Shown here piece by piece: positions 38,023 through 47,539 of a DNA stretch of 64,000 nt. The stretch's first letter is position 1. Each line of letters starts with the position of its first letter. The stretch lies in contig CAWHVG010000005.1 in the NCBI GenBank assembly GCA_963832725.1, positions 1,054,001 through 1,118,000 on the forward strand. The letters run 5' to 3'. The position numbers and the translations under genes were made by a program. A model generated the notes under the pieces. That model had not been told where the DNA came from. It did no database searches and saw only the letters and a program-made list of their open reading frames with translations. Source of the DNA: JAEZBP01 sp963832725 (GTDB lineage: Bacteria; Myxococcota_A; Polyangia; Polyangiales; Sandaracinaceae).

Positions 38023-38051
38023 AACGTAGCGTCGGGCCCCGACCTGGTCAA
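38023..38051 (-). promoter_or_regulatory. Sigma-70-type promoter of 6S RNA
   Basis: Minus strand: -35 TTGACC (38051-38046), 17-base spacer, -10 TACGTT (38028-38023), expected start about 38015. The -35 overlaps the TGA stop of the upstream adenosyltransferase gene. Placement exactly before the 6S closing stem supports both calls. Confidence 0.7.
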
Positions 38052-38612
38052 GCGGGCTCGCCGCTCCGCCGCCGTCCCTCCCACGGGACATCCGCCACGC
38101 CGGCCCGCGCGTTGGCGAAGCGGGCCAGGACGAAGAGCAGGTCGCTCAGTCGGTTGAGATAGCGGAGCACCTCGGGCCGGACCGGATCGGTGCGGGAGAG
38201 CGCGACCACCGCCCGCTCCGCACGGCGGCAGACGGTGCGCGCGAGGTGGAGGTGGGCTCCGCCGGGCGAGCCGCCCGGGAGCACGAAGGTCTTGAGCGGA
38301 GGGAGCTCCTCTTCGGCATCGTCGAATCGCCTTCTCGAGGCGGGCGATCTCCTCGTCGTGGATGCGCGGGCCGACCACCTCCTTGCCGGGCGTGGCGGCG
38401 AGCTCGGCGCCCAGATCGAAGAGCTCGGACTGGATCTCGCCGAGCAGCGCGTCCCGCGGCGCATCGAGCGGGTGCAGGCGGGCCACACCGAGGGTGCTGT
38501 TCAGCTCGTCGACGTCGCCGTACGCCGCGACGCGGGCCGAGGCCTTCGACACCCGCATGCCCCCGAAGAGCCCCGTCTCGCCGGCGTCGCCGGTCTTCGT
38601 GTAAATCCGCAA
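38048..38612 (-). CDS. PduO-type cob(I)alamin adenosyltransferase, frameshifted as assembled
   Basis: About 187 aa from ATG 38612. The N-terminus MRIYTKTGDAGETGLFGGMR is the ATP-binding signature; AYGDVDELNSTLGVARLHPL and EIQSELFDLGAELAATPGKE follow. The frame breaks at GAATC 38324-38328; reading GATC joins RLEKAI to DDAEEELPPLKTFVLPGGSP. The rest contains GAHLHLARTVCRRAERAVVA and PEVLRYLNRLSDLLFVLARF, the conserved helical bundle. It transfers adenosyl from ATP to cobalamin to make coenzyme B12. The 6S RNA promoter overlaps its stop. Confidence 0.87.
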
Positions 38613-38797
38613 CGCTCACTCTCCGACGTTTCAGCCTGCCACGCGCTCCACCCGGCGCAATGGCCAGATGTCCGAAGCGGAAGGCCTGACCGGCATGGCC
38701 GAGCGATCGGCGTCGAGATGGCGCGCGCGCCCGGAGGAAAAGCAGAGCATTTTCGAGGAGGCTCGTGCCCGAGATCGGGGTCGAGAGCCGGCCGGAC

Positions 38798-38826
38798 CGC
38801 GTTGCAATCTCCGCCGAGGACATCTA
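38798..38826. repeat. 29-bp repeat, copy 2 (overlaps fmt stop)
   Basis: Complement matches 19233-19261 at 26 of 29 bases. Begins exactly at the TAG stop of fmt (38826-38824) and extends downstream of it on the minus strand. Confidence 0.6.
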
Positions 38827-39756
38827 CGAAAAGCGCATCCCGGGCTTCCACTCGTGCCCGGCGAGGAAGGTGCCGGCGTCCAGGCGCCGCTTGCCCTGGA
38901 GCTGCAGCTCGCCGATCGCGACGACGCCGGTCCCGCAGGCGACCTCGATGCCGACCTTGGCGTCGGCGCGGACGATGGTTCCCGGCTCCGCCCAGGTGTC
39001 GTCCTCGGCCCGCACCTCGGTGCGGTGCACCTTCACACGCTGTCCGTCGAGGTCGGTGTACGCGCCCGGCCACGGCGACATGCCGCGCACACAATCGTGC
39101 ACCGCCCGCGCCGGACGCAGCCAATCGATGCGGCCGTCCTCCTTCTTCAGAAGCGGCGCCATCGTCGCCCGCGCGCCGTCCTGAGGGCTGGCCTCGAGCT
39201 TTCCCTCGACCCAGTCGGCCAGCTTCGCACGGAGCAGCTCGGCGCCCAGCTGCGCCAGACGATCCCCGAGCTCCGCCGTCGTCTCATCGGGGTCGATCGG
39301 GGTCTTCTCGCACGCGATCACCGGCCCGGTGTCCATGCCCTCGTCCATCTGCATCAGACAGACTCCGGTCTCCGGGTCGCCGTGGACAATCGCCCACTGG
39401 ATCGGCCCTGCCCCTCGCCACCGGGGCAGGAGCGACGCGTGCACGTTCACGCAACCTCGCCTGGGCGCGTCCAGCACCGCCCTCGGCAGAATGCGGCCGT
39501 AGGCGATCACCACCGCGACGTCCGCCTCCAGCGCGGCGAGCGAGGCCGCGAAATCGGGGGTGCGCACCTTGGTGGGCTGGTCGACCTGCAGGCCCAGCTC
39601 CAGCGCCCGGGCTTTGACGGGCGGCGGGCGCAGCTTCATGCCGCGGCCGGCCGGCCGGTCCGGCTGGCAGATCACCCGGACCACGTCGGCGACGCTGGCG
39701 ACCGCCTCCAGGCTGGGAACGGCCAGCGCCGGCGTGCCGAAGAAGATCGCTCTCAC
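38824..39756 (-). CDS. fmt: Methionyl-tRNA formyltransferase
   Basis: 310 aa, ATG 39756 to TAG 38824, intact. Transfers formyl from 10-formyltetrahydrofolate to initiator Met-tRNA. N-terminal domain MRAIFFGTPALAVPSLEAVA, QPDRPAGRGMKLRPPPVKAR, and the catalytic region VNVHASLLPRWRGAGPIQWA (Asn/His) with MDEGMDTGPVI. The C-terminal OB-type tRNA-binding domain starts around IDWLRPARAVHDCVRGMSPW. It is ten bases downstream of def in the usual def-fmt pair. Confidence 0.96.
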   Translation of the reverse strand: MRAIFFGTPALAVPSLEAVASVADVVRVICQPDRPAGRGMKLRPPPVKARALELGLQVDQPTKVRTPDFAASLAALEADVAVVIAYGRILPRAVLDAPRRGCVNVHASLLPRWRGAGPIQWAIVHGDPETGVCLMQMDEGMDTGPVIACEKTPIDPDETTAELGDRLAQLGAELLRAKLADWVEGKLEASPQDGARATMAPLLKKEDGRIDWLRPARAVHDCVRGMSPWPGAYTDLDGQRVKVHRTEVRAEDDTWAEPGTIVRADAKVGIEVACGTGVVAIGELQLQGKRRLDAGTFLAGHEWKPGMRFS

Positions 39757-39766
39757 GCGCGCTTCG

Positions 39767-40288
39767 TCACTCGGCCGCTTCGGCCGTCGCCCCGCGCTTG
39801 GTCATCTGACGGTGCACCAAGCGGCGGCGGATCAGGCCGAGGCGGTCGATCAACAGCTTGCCGTCGAGGTGATCGTTCTCGTGCTGGATGGCCACGGCGA
39901 GCAGGCCGTCGGCCTCGAGCTCGAAGGTCTCGCCCTTGGCGTCCTGCGCCCGAACCCGGACGCGCTCGGCGCGCTCGACGTCCTCGTGTACGCCCGGGAA
40001 AGAGAGGCAGCCCTCTTCCCACACGACGTCACCTTCGCAATCGAGAATCTCCGGGTTGACGAAGACCCTGAGGTCGCTCGGCTCGTCGTCCCCGGTCGCC
40101 ACGTCGATGATGAAGAGCCGAAGGGGCTCGCCAATCTGCGTGGCCGCCAGCCCCACCCCGGGCGCGGCGTACATGGTCTCGGCCATGTCCTCGACGAGCT
40201 GCTCGAGCTCCGGACCGAACTCGGCCACCGGCTCGCCCGGATTCCGGAGGCGCTTGTCGGGGTAGTGCAGGATCGTACGAATCGCCAT
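39767..40288 (-). CDS. def: Peptide deformylase
   Basis: 173 aa from ATG 40288 (an ATG at 40297 adds three residues). Removes the formyl group from nascent proteins. All three metal-enzyme motifs are present: GVGLAATQIG, EEGCLSFPGV (Cys ligand) and QHENDHLDGKL (HExxH zinc/iron site). Upstream partner of fmt in the same direction. Confidence 0.96.
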   Translation of the reverse strand: MAIRTILHYPDKRLRNPGEPVAEFGPELEQLVEDMAETMYAAPGVGLAATQIGEPLRLFIIDVATGDDEPSDLRVFVNPEILDCEGDVVWEEGCLSFPGVHEDVERAERVRVRAQDAKGETFELEADGLLAVAIQHENDHLDGKLLIDRLGLIRRRLVHRQMTKRGATAEAAE

Positions 40289-40368
40289 GGCTTCCATTAC
40301 CTAATACTGCGGGTCGAGCGCCGCAAGACGCGGGGCATGGTGCCCCGTGGGGGCGCGCACCGTTTGCA

Positions 40369-42600
40369 TCACGAGGCCAACGCGCCGGCGTAGGCCTCCC
40401 GGAGCCGGGCGTTTCGCAGCACCCGGTAGGCCTCGTCGACGGCGTCCAGAGCGTCCCGGCGGCGCTCCTCGAGCGAGGCGAGGCCCAAGAGCGTGAGAGG
40501 CAACGCGCTGAGCTCGTCGTGACGGGCGCGGTAGGCACGCTCCACGTCCGGCTGCCCGGCGTCGCGGCCCACCCCCAGGATGGCGAAGTAGTCGCCGTCG
40601 TCGCCGCGCTCCGCGGCCGACTCGAGTAGCGCGCGCACCGACGCGCGGGCCTCGGGCGGCGGCGCCACCTCGGCCGGCGGGTTCGTCGGCACCAGCACGT
40701 CGCCGGCCACGAGCGCGTAGAGCACGCCGGCGAGCCCGGGCTCGGTCGGCGCCGCGCTGAGGATCTCCGTGAAGCTACGGCCCTCCATCCGCACCAAGAG
40801 GTCACAGAGCTCGCCCGGCAGCTCCGCCGGCGACAGTCCGCTCTCGCGCGCTGAACCGAAGGCGAGGCCGACGGGGTCGGGCCCGAGCATCGCGCGCACC
40901 CGGTCGGCGTCGAGCGCGTGGCGGGCCGCGTCCACCAGCGCGGCGCGGAGCGGCCGCGCCAGCGTCCGGGTGCGGAAGAGGGTCCGGCCCGGTTGGGTGT
41001 CGTCGAGCCTCCGCAGGGTGAAGCTCGCGCGCTCGGCGGCGACCATGCCGGCCAGGAGCGCTTCGCGCGCCTCGCGAACCAACCAATCGCGCTCGAAGCG
41101 GCCCAGCTCGCCTTGCTCGACCAGTCGATTGAGCACCGCGTCGGCGCCGGCCTCGTCGGCGGGTGCCGAGGTGGCCCGACCTCGCCGGCGGAGCGCCTCG
41201 AGGACGCAGGTCGCCACGGGTCCGTCGAGCGCGCGCAGCTCCCCGCCGAGGAAGGTCATCCGGACGCTCGGGGCGTCCTCCCGGCGCAGCTCGAGCAGGG
41301 CGTCGAGCTCGAGGCTGGCGACCCGCCACAGGAGTCGCAGGGCGCCGCCCGGACCGAGCGTACCGTGGCGGCTGCCGTCCGGCGCGGGGCGGCCCAGCAC
41401 GGTGTCGGCCGGAGGCCACTCGGAGGTGCGCTCCGGCGCTCCGCCGGGACGGGACGAGGCGTGACGCTCCCGCGATGGCGCAGCCTCGCCGCCCACCGGC
41501 GGGCGCGAGCCCATCCGCCGGGCCGGGATCTCGGGAGAGGTGACGCTCGGCTCGCGATGCTCGCCGCTGTCGTCGGCAGCGACCGGTGCGGGCGGCGGCA
41601 TCGCGGGCCCGCCGACGTAGGTGAAGGCGTCGATCGGATCCTCCACCACCGGCTCGTCGATGCGGAGCGGCGCGAGCTCGAAGAGCTCGGCGGGCACGAG
41701 CTCTTCGGGCGCCTGGTTCGCGGCCGGAAAATGGAGCGAGAGCGAGGGCCGGTCCGGGAAGACGCGCCGGTCGGCCTCGCGGAGCAGCTCGTGGAGCCAG
41801 GGGGAGAGCTCCGCTCGCTCCTCGGGAGGGATCACGGGCTCGGGGACGTCGGTCCCCGGCGTCGAGCCGGTGCCTGGTCGTGAGCCGGTGCCTGGTCGTG
41901 AGCCGGTGCCTGGTCGGGAGCCGGTCCCGGGCCGCGAGCCGGTGCCCGGTCGTGAGCCGGTCTGCGCGCGGACGCCCGTACCCGTCCGCGGGGGCACGCT
42001 GGAGGTGGGCTCACCGCGGGCGTGGACGCCGCTGGCCCGGTCGGCGGGCTCGTCCTCGAGGTGCATCGTCGGCTCGGAGGGCCACGAGGAGCCCGAATCG
42101 GGCGGCCGCAGCACGAAGACCTGCGAGCTCGGGACGTCGGACTCACCTGGGAGGCGCATCGTGCGCTCCGACGGCGGACCCACGTGGGAGACGGGAGGAT
42201 CGTCCTCGTCGAGGATGTGATGCACCCACTCGAGGAGCATCTCGAGCTCGAATCGGCCGGGCCAGCACGGCGTCGGCTCCGAACGCCGGCCCCCCACCGG
42301 GCGGCATCACCCCGTCCGGAGCGCCGAGGAGGATGACCGGCACGCCGCCGTTCGGCCCGTCGTCGCGCAGCAGCTTGAGCGCCCCGAGCCCGCCGTCCGC
42401 GTCCCCGGCCATCACCAGGAGGTCCGCTTCGGTCAAGACGATGTCCGCGAGGCCGACGGCGCGCGCGTCGAAGCGCTCGCGCCGGAGGCACTCGATGATC
42501 CACGGCCCCTCGGAGCTCGGATCCCAGACTTCGAATCCGCAGATCGGACACGGCGCGCGATGATACGCGAAATCAGGCCCGAATTCCCAGCACGGAGCAT
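40369..42600 (-). CDS. Zinc-ribbon/receiver-like/J-domain fusion protein, frameshifted as assembled
   Basis: About 742 aa. If GAATTC at 42581-42586 is read as GATC, ATG 42600 opens MLRAGIGPDFAYHRAPCPIC with a zinc-ribbon half (CPICGFEVWD). A receiver-like region follows (IVLTEADLLVMAGDADGGLG, GVPVILLGAPDGV). A second shift at GAATC 42250-42254 joins VLARPI to ELEMLLEWVHHILDEDDPP. Then come a disordered linker with GSRPGT repeats, a DUF4388-like region (RLLWRVASLELDALLELRRE) and a C-terminal J-like domain (DYFAILGVGRDAGQPDVERA, ALDAVDEAYRVLRNARLREA). The HPD motif of true DnaJ is not seen, so Hsp70 activation is doubtful. Confidence 0.65.
41864..41962. repeat. 18-bp coding tandem repeat (five and a half units)
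   Basis: Units of GAGCCGGTGCCTGGTCGT at 41864, 41882, 41900, 41918 and 41936 plus a half unit. Units 1-2 are identical; later ones drift. On the minus strand they encode repeats of Gly-Ser-Arg-Pro-Gly-Thr in the linker of the J-domain fusion protein. Confidence 0.9.
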
Positions 42601-42604
42601 CTGC

Positions 42605-44909
42605 TCAGAGCATGGCGACGGGGTCCATGTCGACGTGGGCACGGGCCGTGCCGAGGCCGGCGTCGATGCGGCTGGCCACGGCCCGGGCGACGGAGCGGAG
42701 CGCCCGCCGGTCGGCGCCCCGCAAGAACATGCGGAAGCGGAAGCGGCCGCGGAGCCGCGCGATGGGCGCCGCCGCGGGGCCGAGGACCTGGACCAGCTCG
42801 TCGCGCACCGCCGGATGGCGCCGCGCGTACTGGGCGAGCTCGGCGGCGGCATCCTTGGCCCGCTGCTCGTCCCCGGCGTCGACCCGCACCGCCACCAGCC
42901 TGCCGAAGGGCACATACCCGAGCTCACGCCGGTGCTCGAGCTCGGTCCGATAGAACGCCAGGTAGTCGTGGCGCTCGGCGAAGACGACGGCCGGATGCTC
43001 CGGCTGAAAGGTCTGGAGCACCACCTTCCCGGGCCAATCGCCTCGCCCGGCTCGACCCGCCACCTGACTCAGGAGCTGGAAGGTGCGCTCGGAGGCGCGG
43101 AAGTCGGGGAAGGAGAGCGACTGATCGGCCAGCACGACGCCGACGAGCGTGACGCCCGGGATGTCGTGCCCTTTGGTCACCATCTGCGTGCCGACGAGGA
43201 TGTCCACGTCGCGGCGGCGGAGCCGCTCGAGGACCGCCTCGATGGCCCGCCCGCCCGAAGCCGTGTCCCGGTCGAGGCGGGCCACCTTGGCCGGCGCGAA
43301 CGCCTCGGCCAGCGTGTCCTCCAGCCTCTCGGTGCCGAGCCCGAGAGGCTCCACCGCGTGCCGCTTGCACATCGGGCACTGCGTCGTCAGCGGCATGGAG
43401 AAGTCGCAGTAGTGACAGCGGAGCGCGCCGGCGCGGCGGTGCTCGGTCAGCGTCACGCTGCAGGCGGGGCACTGCACCAGCTCGCCACACTCGCCGCAGC
43501 GCAAGGTCGGCGAGAAGCCGCGCCGGTTCAAGAAGAGGATGGCCTGACCGCCCTCCGCCAGGCAGCGCTCGAGCCCGCGGTGGAGCGGACCGGTGATCAT
43601 CGGGTGACCCGTCGGCCCGGCGCCGTGGCGCCGCAGGTCGACCACCTCCACCTCCGGCAGCGACTGCGCGGTCGCCCGCGTGGGGAGCGGGCTGATGCCG
43701 ATCTGGCCCTTCTCCGCCCGGTAGTAGGACTCGATGCTCGGCGTGGCGCTGCCGAGGATGCAGAGCGCGCCGGCCCGGTGGGCGCGGAGGATGGCGAGAT
43801 CCCGCGCGTGGTAGCGGAAGCCCTCTTCCTGCTTGAACGAGGAGTCGTGCTCCTCGTCGACGACGATGACCCCCAGAATCGGCCACCGGCGCGAAGAGCG
43901 CCGAGCGCGCGCCGATGGCCAGCTTCAACTCCCCCGTCCGCAGCCCGCGCCACGCCGCGTGCCGCTCCTTGTCGGTCAGGCCGCTGTGCAAGACGGCGAT
44001 GCCGTCGCCGAAGCGCGCGCGGAAGCGGGTCACGAGCTGCGGGGTGAGCGCGATCTCGGGGACCAGCACCAGCGCGCCCAGCCCGCGCGAGCGGGCTTCG
44101 GCGATGACCCGCAGGTAGACCTCGGTCTTGCCGGAGCCGGTGACGCCGTGGAGCAGGTGCGTGGCCCCGCCGTCGTCGAGGCGGGCGACGAGGGTCTCGA
44201 CGGCGCTCACCTGCGCGTCGTTCAGCAGGGGCGGCGCGTCCGGCACGGCGGCGTCGCTGAAGAAGGGGTCGGCCGGGATCTCGCGATCCTCGGTGAGGAT
44301 CAGCCCGCGCTTCTCGAGCCCGCGGAGCACGGCGCGCGGTGAGGCGATGTGGTCGCGCAGCTCGTCGACCGAGACCTCCACCCGCTCGGTCAGGAGCGCC
44401 ATCACCGCTTGCTGCCGGCGACCCAACTTGCCCTCCGGAGCCTGATCGGTGGCGCGGACGAAGGTCGCCTTGCGCGTCGCCACCGACGCGCCGCGGATGG
44501 ACTCCCCTTTGTCGAGGAAGCCGTGGCTGCGCAGGGCGCGCAGGGCCTCCTTGGGCATCGCAGGCGCGGCCGCGCGCAGCACCTCGCCGACGGGGTGGAA
44601 ATAGTAGTCCGCCGCCTGGAGCAAGAAGCGCAAGAGCTCCGGCGGGAAGACCGGCTCCGACTCCAGCGCGCCGGCGACGGGCTTGACCTTCACCCCTTCG
44701 GGCGCCGCCTCCGGATGCGCGAGGACGATGCCCGCCAGCTTGCGGCCGTGGAAGGGCACGGCGACCCGCATGCCGACCGGCAGGTCCGGCAGCTCGGGCG
44801 GGACAGCGTAGGTGAAGCGCCGCCGGAGCGGGACCGGCAACGCTACTTCCACGAAGCGCGGCGCCGGCGCCTCCGTCTCGAAGAAGCCGACCTGAGGCGA
44901 CTCGCTCAC
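42605..44909 (-). CDS. priA: Primosomal replication-restart helicase PriA, frameshifted as assembled
   Basis: About 768 aa from GTG 44909. The 3' DNA-binding domain has FVEVALPVPLRRRFTYAVPP. Helicase Walker A is LLHGVTGSGKTEVYLRVIAE, then LVPEIALTPQLVTRFRARFG and VLHSGLTDKERHAAWRGLRT. The DEEH region is split at GAATC 43876-43880; GATC restores SALFAPVADLGVIVVDEEHD. Zinc-binding CGECGELVQCPACSVTLTEH and CHYCDFSMPL with CPMC follow, then GTQMVTKGHDIPGVTLVGVV and QVAGRAGRGDWPGKV. Restarts stalled forks. Essential-type gene, so the break is very likely an assembly error. Confidence 0.93.
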
Positions 44910-44958
44910 GTGGGCGCTCCGACCGCGATCGAGGCGGAGCGGTGATCGTGTCGAGCGC

Positions 44959-45960
44959 TCACCGCGACCTCGCGAGGTGACGGGCGAGCCGCACCAAAGC
45001 CGGACGTGAGAGCGGACGCGCGAGCGCGAGCTCACCGGCCAGCCAGGGATCGTACGCGCTCGGCACCCGCGCCCGCCGCCCGAGCGCCGTCGAGCGCGCC
45101 GCCGCGGGGCCACGCGCCACGAGGGCGACCTCCGGTGGCCCCCGCTCGTCCCATCGCAGCACCACCGCCACGCCGTCGCCACGGACGACGAGCGCGGCGC
45201 CGACCAGCGCTTCCTCCACGCTCGGACCGAGCGCTCGCTCGCGGTGCACCTGGACGCGGCGGCGCTTGGCCAGCGGCTCTCCCTCCGTCTCGCGCTGCTC
45301 CTGACGCAGCTCCCGGCGGCTCATGCGTTGCTCGCGGCGATGCCGCATCCTCCGGTACACCACGCCGACCACGCCGGCTGCAGCCAAGAGGGCGCACGCC
45401 CGCCAGACGAGCGCGCCGACGACGCTGGCCGTCGCTCCGAGCAAGCGCGGCGGATCGAGGTCCGCCCGGCCCGCCAGCGCGGGAGCGGCGCCGGTCAGCA
45501 CCCAACCCGCCAGCGCGAAGACGGCGAGCGCCAGCGCCAATCCGCCCAGGCGGGGGCCGAGCTCGCCGAACGAAAAGGTGCGGGCCAGCCCGCGGACCGG
45601 ATCGAGCCGGCCGGGGTTCGGAACGAGCGGCTTCGCCGTGAAGAGCGGCCCGACCTGCAACGCGCTGCCGAGCGCACCGGCGAGCACGGCCGCCGCGAGC
45701 GGCCACGCGAGCGCGTGAACGGTCACCTGGCCCGCCGCCGCCACAGCCTCCCGCGGCGCGAGCGACGACGCGCCCCACATCCGCGTCGCCAGCGCGCTCC
45801 ACGCGGCGAGCGCCTCCCGGCCCGAGAACACCAGCGCGGCGGAGACGCCCGCCAGGACCAGCGCACCGGTCGCCAGCCGACTCTGCGGGACCTCGCCCCG
45901 CTCGCGGGCACGCCGCAGCTTTCGCGGGGTCGGTTCTTCGGTGCGATCGTGATCGGCCAT
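44959..45960 (-). CDS. FlhB/YscU-family protein lacking the autocleavage motif
   Basis: 333 aa from ATG 45960, intact. The N-terminus MADHDRTEEPTPRKLRRARE, RGEVPQS is the diagnostic start of FlhB/YscU/HrcU type III export switch proteins. Four hydrophobic segments follow (LATGALVLAGVSAALVFSG; VHALAWPLAAAVLAGALGSA; LALAVFALAGWVLTGAAPAL; ALVWRACALLAAAGVVGVVY) and a basic linker (RRMRHRREQRMSRRELRQEQ). In the C-terminal domain the autocleavage motif Asn-Pro-Thr-His is absent: the equivalent position reads ALVVRGDGVAVVLRWDERGP. No other type III genes are nearby. Either an orphan with a new role or a non-cleaving variant. Confidence 0.8.
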   Translation of the reverse strand: MADHDRTEEPTPRKLRRARERGEVPQSRLATGALVLAGVSAALVFSGREALAAWSALATRMWGASSLAPREAVAAAGQVTVHALAWPLAAAVLAGALGSALQVGPLFTAKPLVPNPGRLDPVRGLARTFSFGELGPRLGGLALALAVFALAGWVLTGAAPALAGRADLDPPRLLGATASVVGALVWRACALLAAAGVVGVVYRRMRHRREQRMSRRELRQEQRETEGEPLAKRRRVQVHRERALGPSVEEALVGAALVVRGDGVAVVLRWDERGPPEVALVARGPAAARSTALGRRARVPSAYDPWLAGELALARPLSRPALVRLARHLARSR

Positions 45961-46227
45961 GGCGGCGGCTCGGAGGATAGCAGCGGAGAACGAGACGGAA
46001 ACGCGGCGTCTCGACTGACGCTCCGCGCCGATGGCGTGCGCGACGCCGAGCGACCCTCGAGGTCCTCCAGCGCGACGCGAAGGCGCACGCAGCCCTCGAG
46101 CGGCGGCGTCGTCTCGCTCGCGCGCGAACGACCGGAGCCGCGATGGGAACGACATCGTCCCCTCGGCTCGGGCGCGGACCCACGGCTCGGGCGACGACGA
46201 GCCCGGCAGTGCTACAAGGCCCCAGGA

Positions 46228-47354
46228 ATGTTCTCCGAACGGAGCAGCACGCCCGAGGCCCCGGACCCCATCGAGCGAGCGATCGAGCGACGGCGCGCGC
46301 GGGACGAGGAGGTGCTCGAATCTCCGCTGCGAGGATCCGGTGGAGGCCGGCATCCCGCTCGACGAGGCGGCCATTCTCTCCGCGATGGCGGATCCTGCGG
46401 CGCTGCGCTGCGTTGCGGGCCCGCTCGGCGCCGACGTCGCACGAGAGGCGGTGGCAGCCGCGCTCACCGAAGAGGGAACGGCCGTCGACGCCGCCCGCAT
46501 CGTGCTCGGCGCCACCGAACGAGAGCTGGCCGGCGCGCTCTTCACCATCCTCTGCGACCCCGGCGACGAGGTGCTGGTCCCCGAGCCCTTCTCGCCCTGG
46601 CTGGTGGAGCTCGCGCACGCTCACGGCGTCGCCCTGACGCCCTACCCGCTCGGCGGAGGCGACGGCTGGGCGCTCGAATCCAGCCCTGCTCTGGGACGCG
46701 ATCGGCGCCCGAACCCGCGCCATCCTGGCCGGCAACCCCCATCGCCCCACGGGCGGCTACCTCTCGCCGCAGGCGCTCGACGCGCTGGGCGCGCTCGGGA
46801 TCCCTCTCATCCTGGACGAGGTGATGCACGCCTTCCCGCTCGAAGCTCGGAAGCGGGCGCGCGCCGCCTCGGCGAACGAGACGCTGACCTTCGGCCTCGA
46901 TGGGCTCGAGCGTCGGGCCGCGCTGGCGGGCACCAAGCTCGCCTGGATGACGGTGAGCGGTCCCGACGAGGCGGTGGTCGACGCCCTGGCCAGGCTCTCG
47001 ACCGTGCTGCCGGGCTCCGTGTCCACGCACGCCCAGATCGCGCTCGGTGCGCTGCTGGCCAGCTCCGGCGTCACGCGAGACGCGATCGCGGAGCGCTGCG
47101 CCGAGAACCTCGCGGCCTTGCGGGAGCTCGCCGGCGTCGAGATCCCGCCGGTCGAAGGGGGCTGGCAGGCATGCCTTCGCTTCCCCGGCCGTGCGAGCCC
47201 GAGCGAGGCGCTGGCGGAGCGCGGCGTGCACGTGCATCCGGGCCGCCGCTACGACTTCCCGAGCGACGCGTCGATCGTGGTCGGCCTGCTCACGCCGCCG
47301 GAGACGATGCGCCGCGCGCTGCCGATCCTGCGCGCGATCACCGAGGACGACTGA
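46228..47354 (+). CDS. Aminotransferase class I/II-like protein, two frameshifts as assembled
   Basis: About 375 aa from ATG 46228 (MFSERSSTPEAPDPIERAIE). Two GAATC sites (46318-46322, 46676-46680) break the frame; GATC at both restores EEVLDLRCEDPVEAGIPLDE and WALDPALLWDAIGARTRAIL. Fold-type I features: ATERELAGALFTILCDPGDE, VLVPEPFSPWLVEL, LAGNPHRPTGGYLS (Asn-Pro) and IPLILDEVMHAFPL (Asp-x-V for PLP). At the usual Lys site the sequence is FGLDGLERRAALAGTKLAWM; compared with SGLSKxAALPxxKLGW the PLP-binding Lys is Arg. It may not be an active transaminase. Confidence 0.75.
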
Positions 47355-47446
47355 CACCCGCGGATGCCCGGCGTGCCGCGGCGTGTCCTCGCGCGCCGAT
47401 CCGTCGAGCGGATCGCAGGGCTCACTTCGCGCCCCGAGCGAAGCCG

Positions 47447-47510
47447 TCGACCCGATCGATCGTCGTCACGACGCCCGCGATCCCCCGTCGAGCACGACGC
47501 TCCTCCGTCC
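47447..47510. repeat. Degenerate duplicate of the CBS-gene 3' end
   Basis: The stretch GTCGACCCGATCGATCGTCG, TCACGACGCCCGCGAT then GAGCACGACG closely follows the true 3' coding end at 47562-47622 (GTCGATCAGATCGATCTTCG, TCACCACGCCCACGAT, GAGCACGATG). It sits about 110 bases downstream of it on the minus strand with small gaps. Probably an old partial tandem duplication. Confidence 0.55.
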
Positions 47511-47539
47511 GCCTCCGCGAGCGCGCCGCTCGGGAATGG

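Noticed and set aside
41864..41962. CRISPR-like short repeats
   Set aside because: The 18-bp units are contiguous with no spacers and encode Gly-Ser-Arg-Pro-Gly-Thr repeats in frame.
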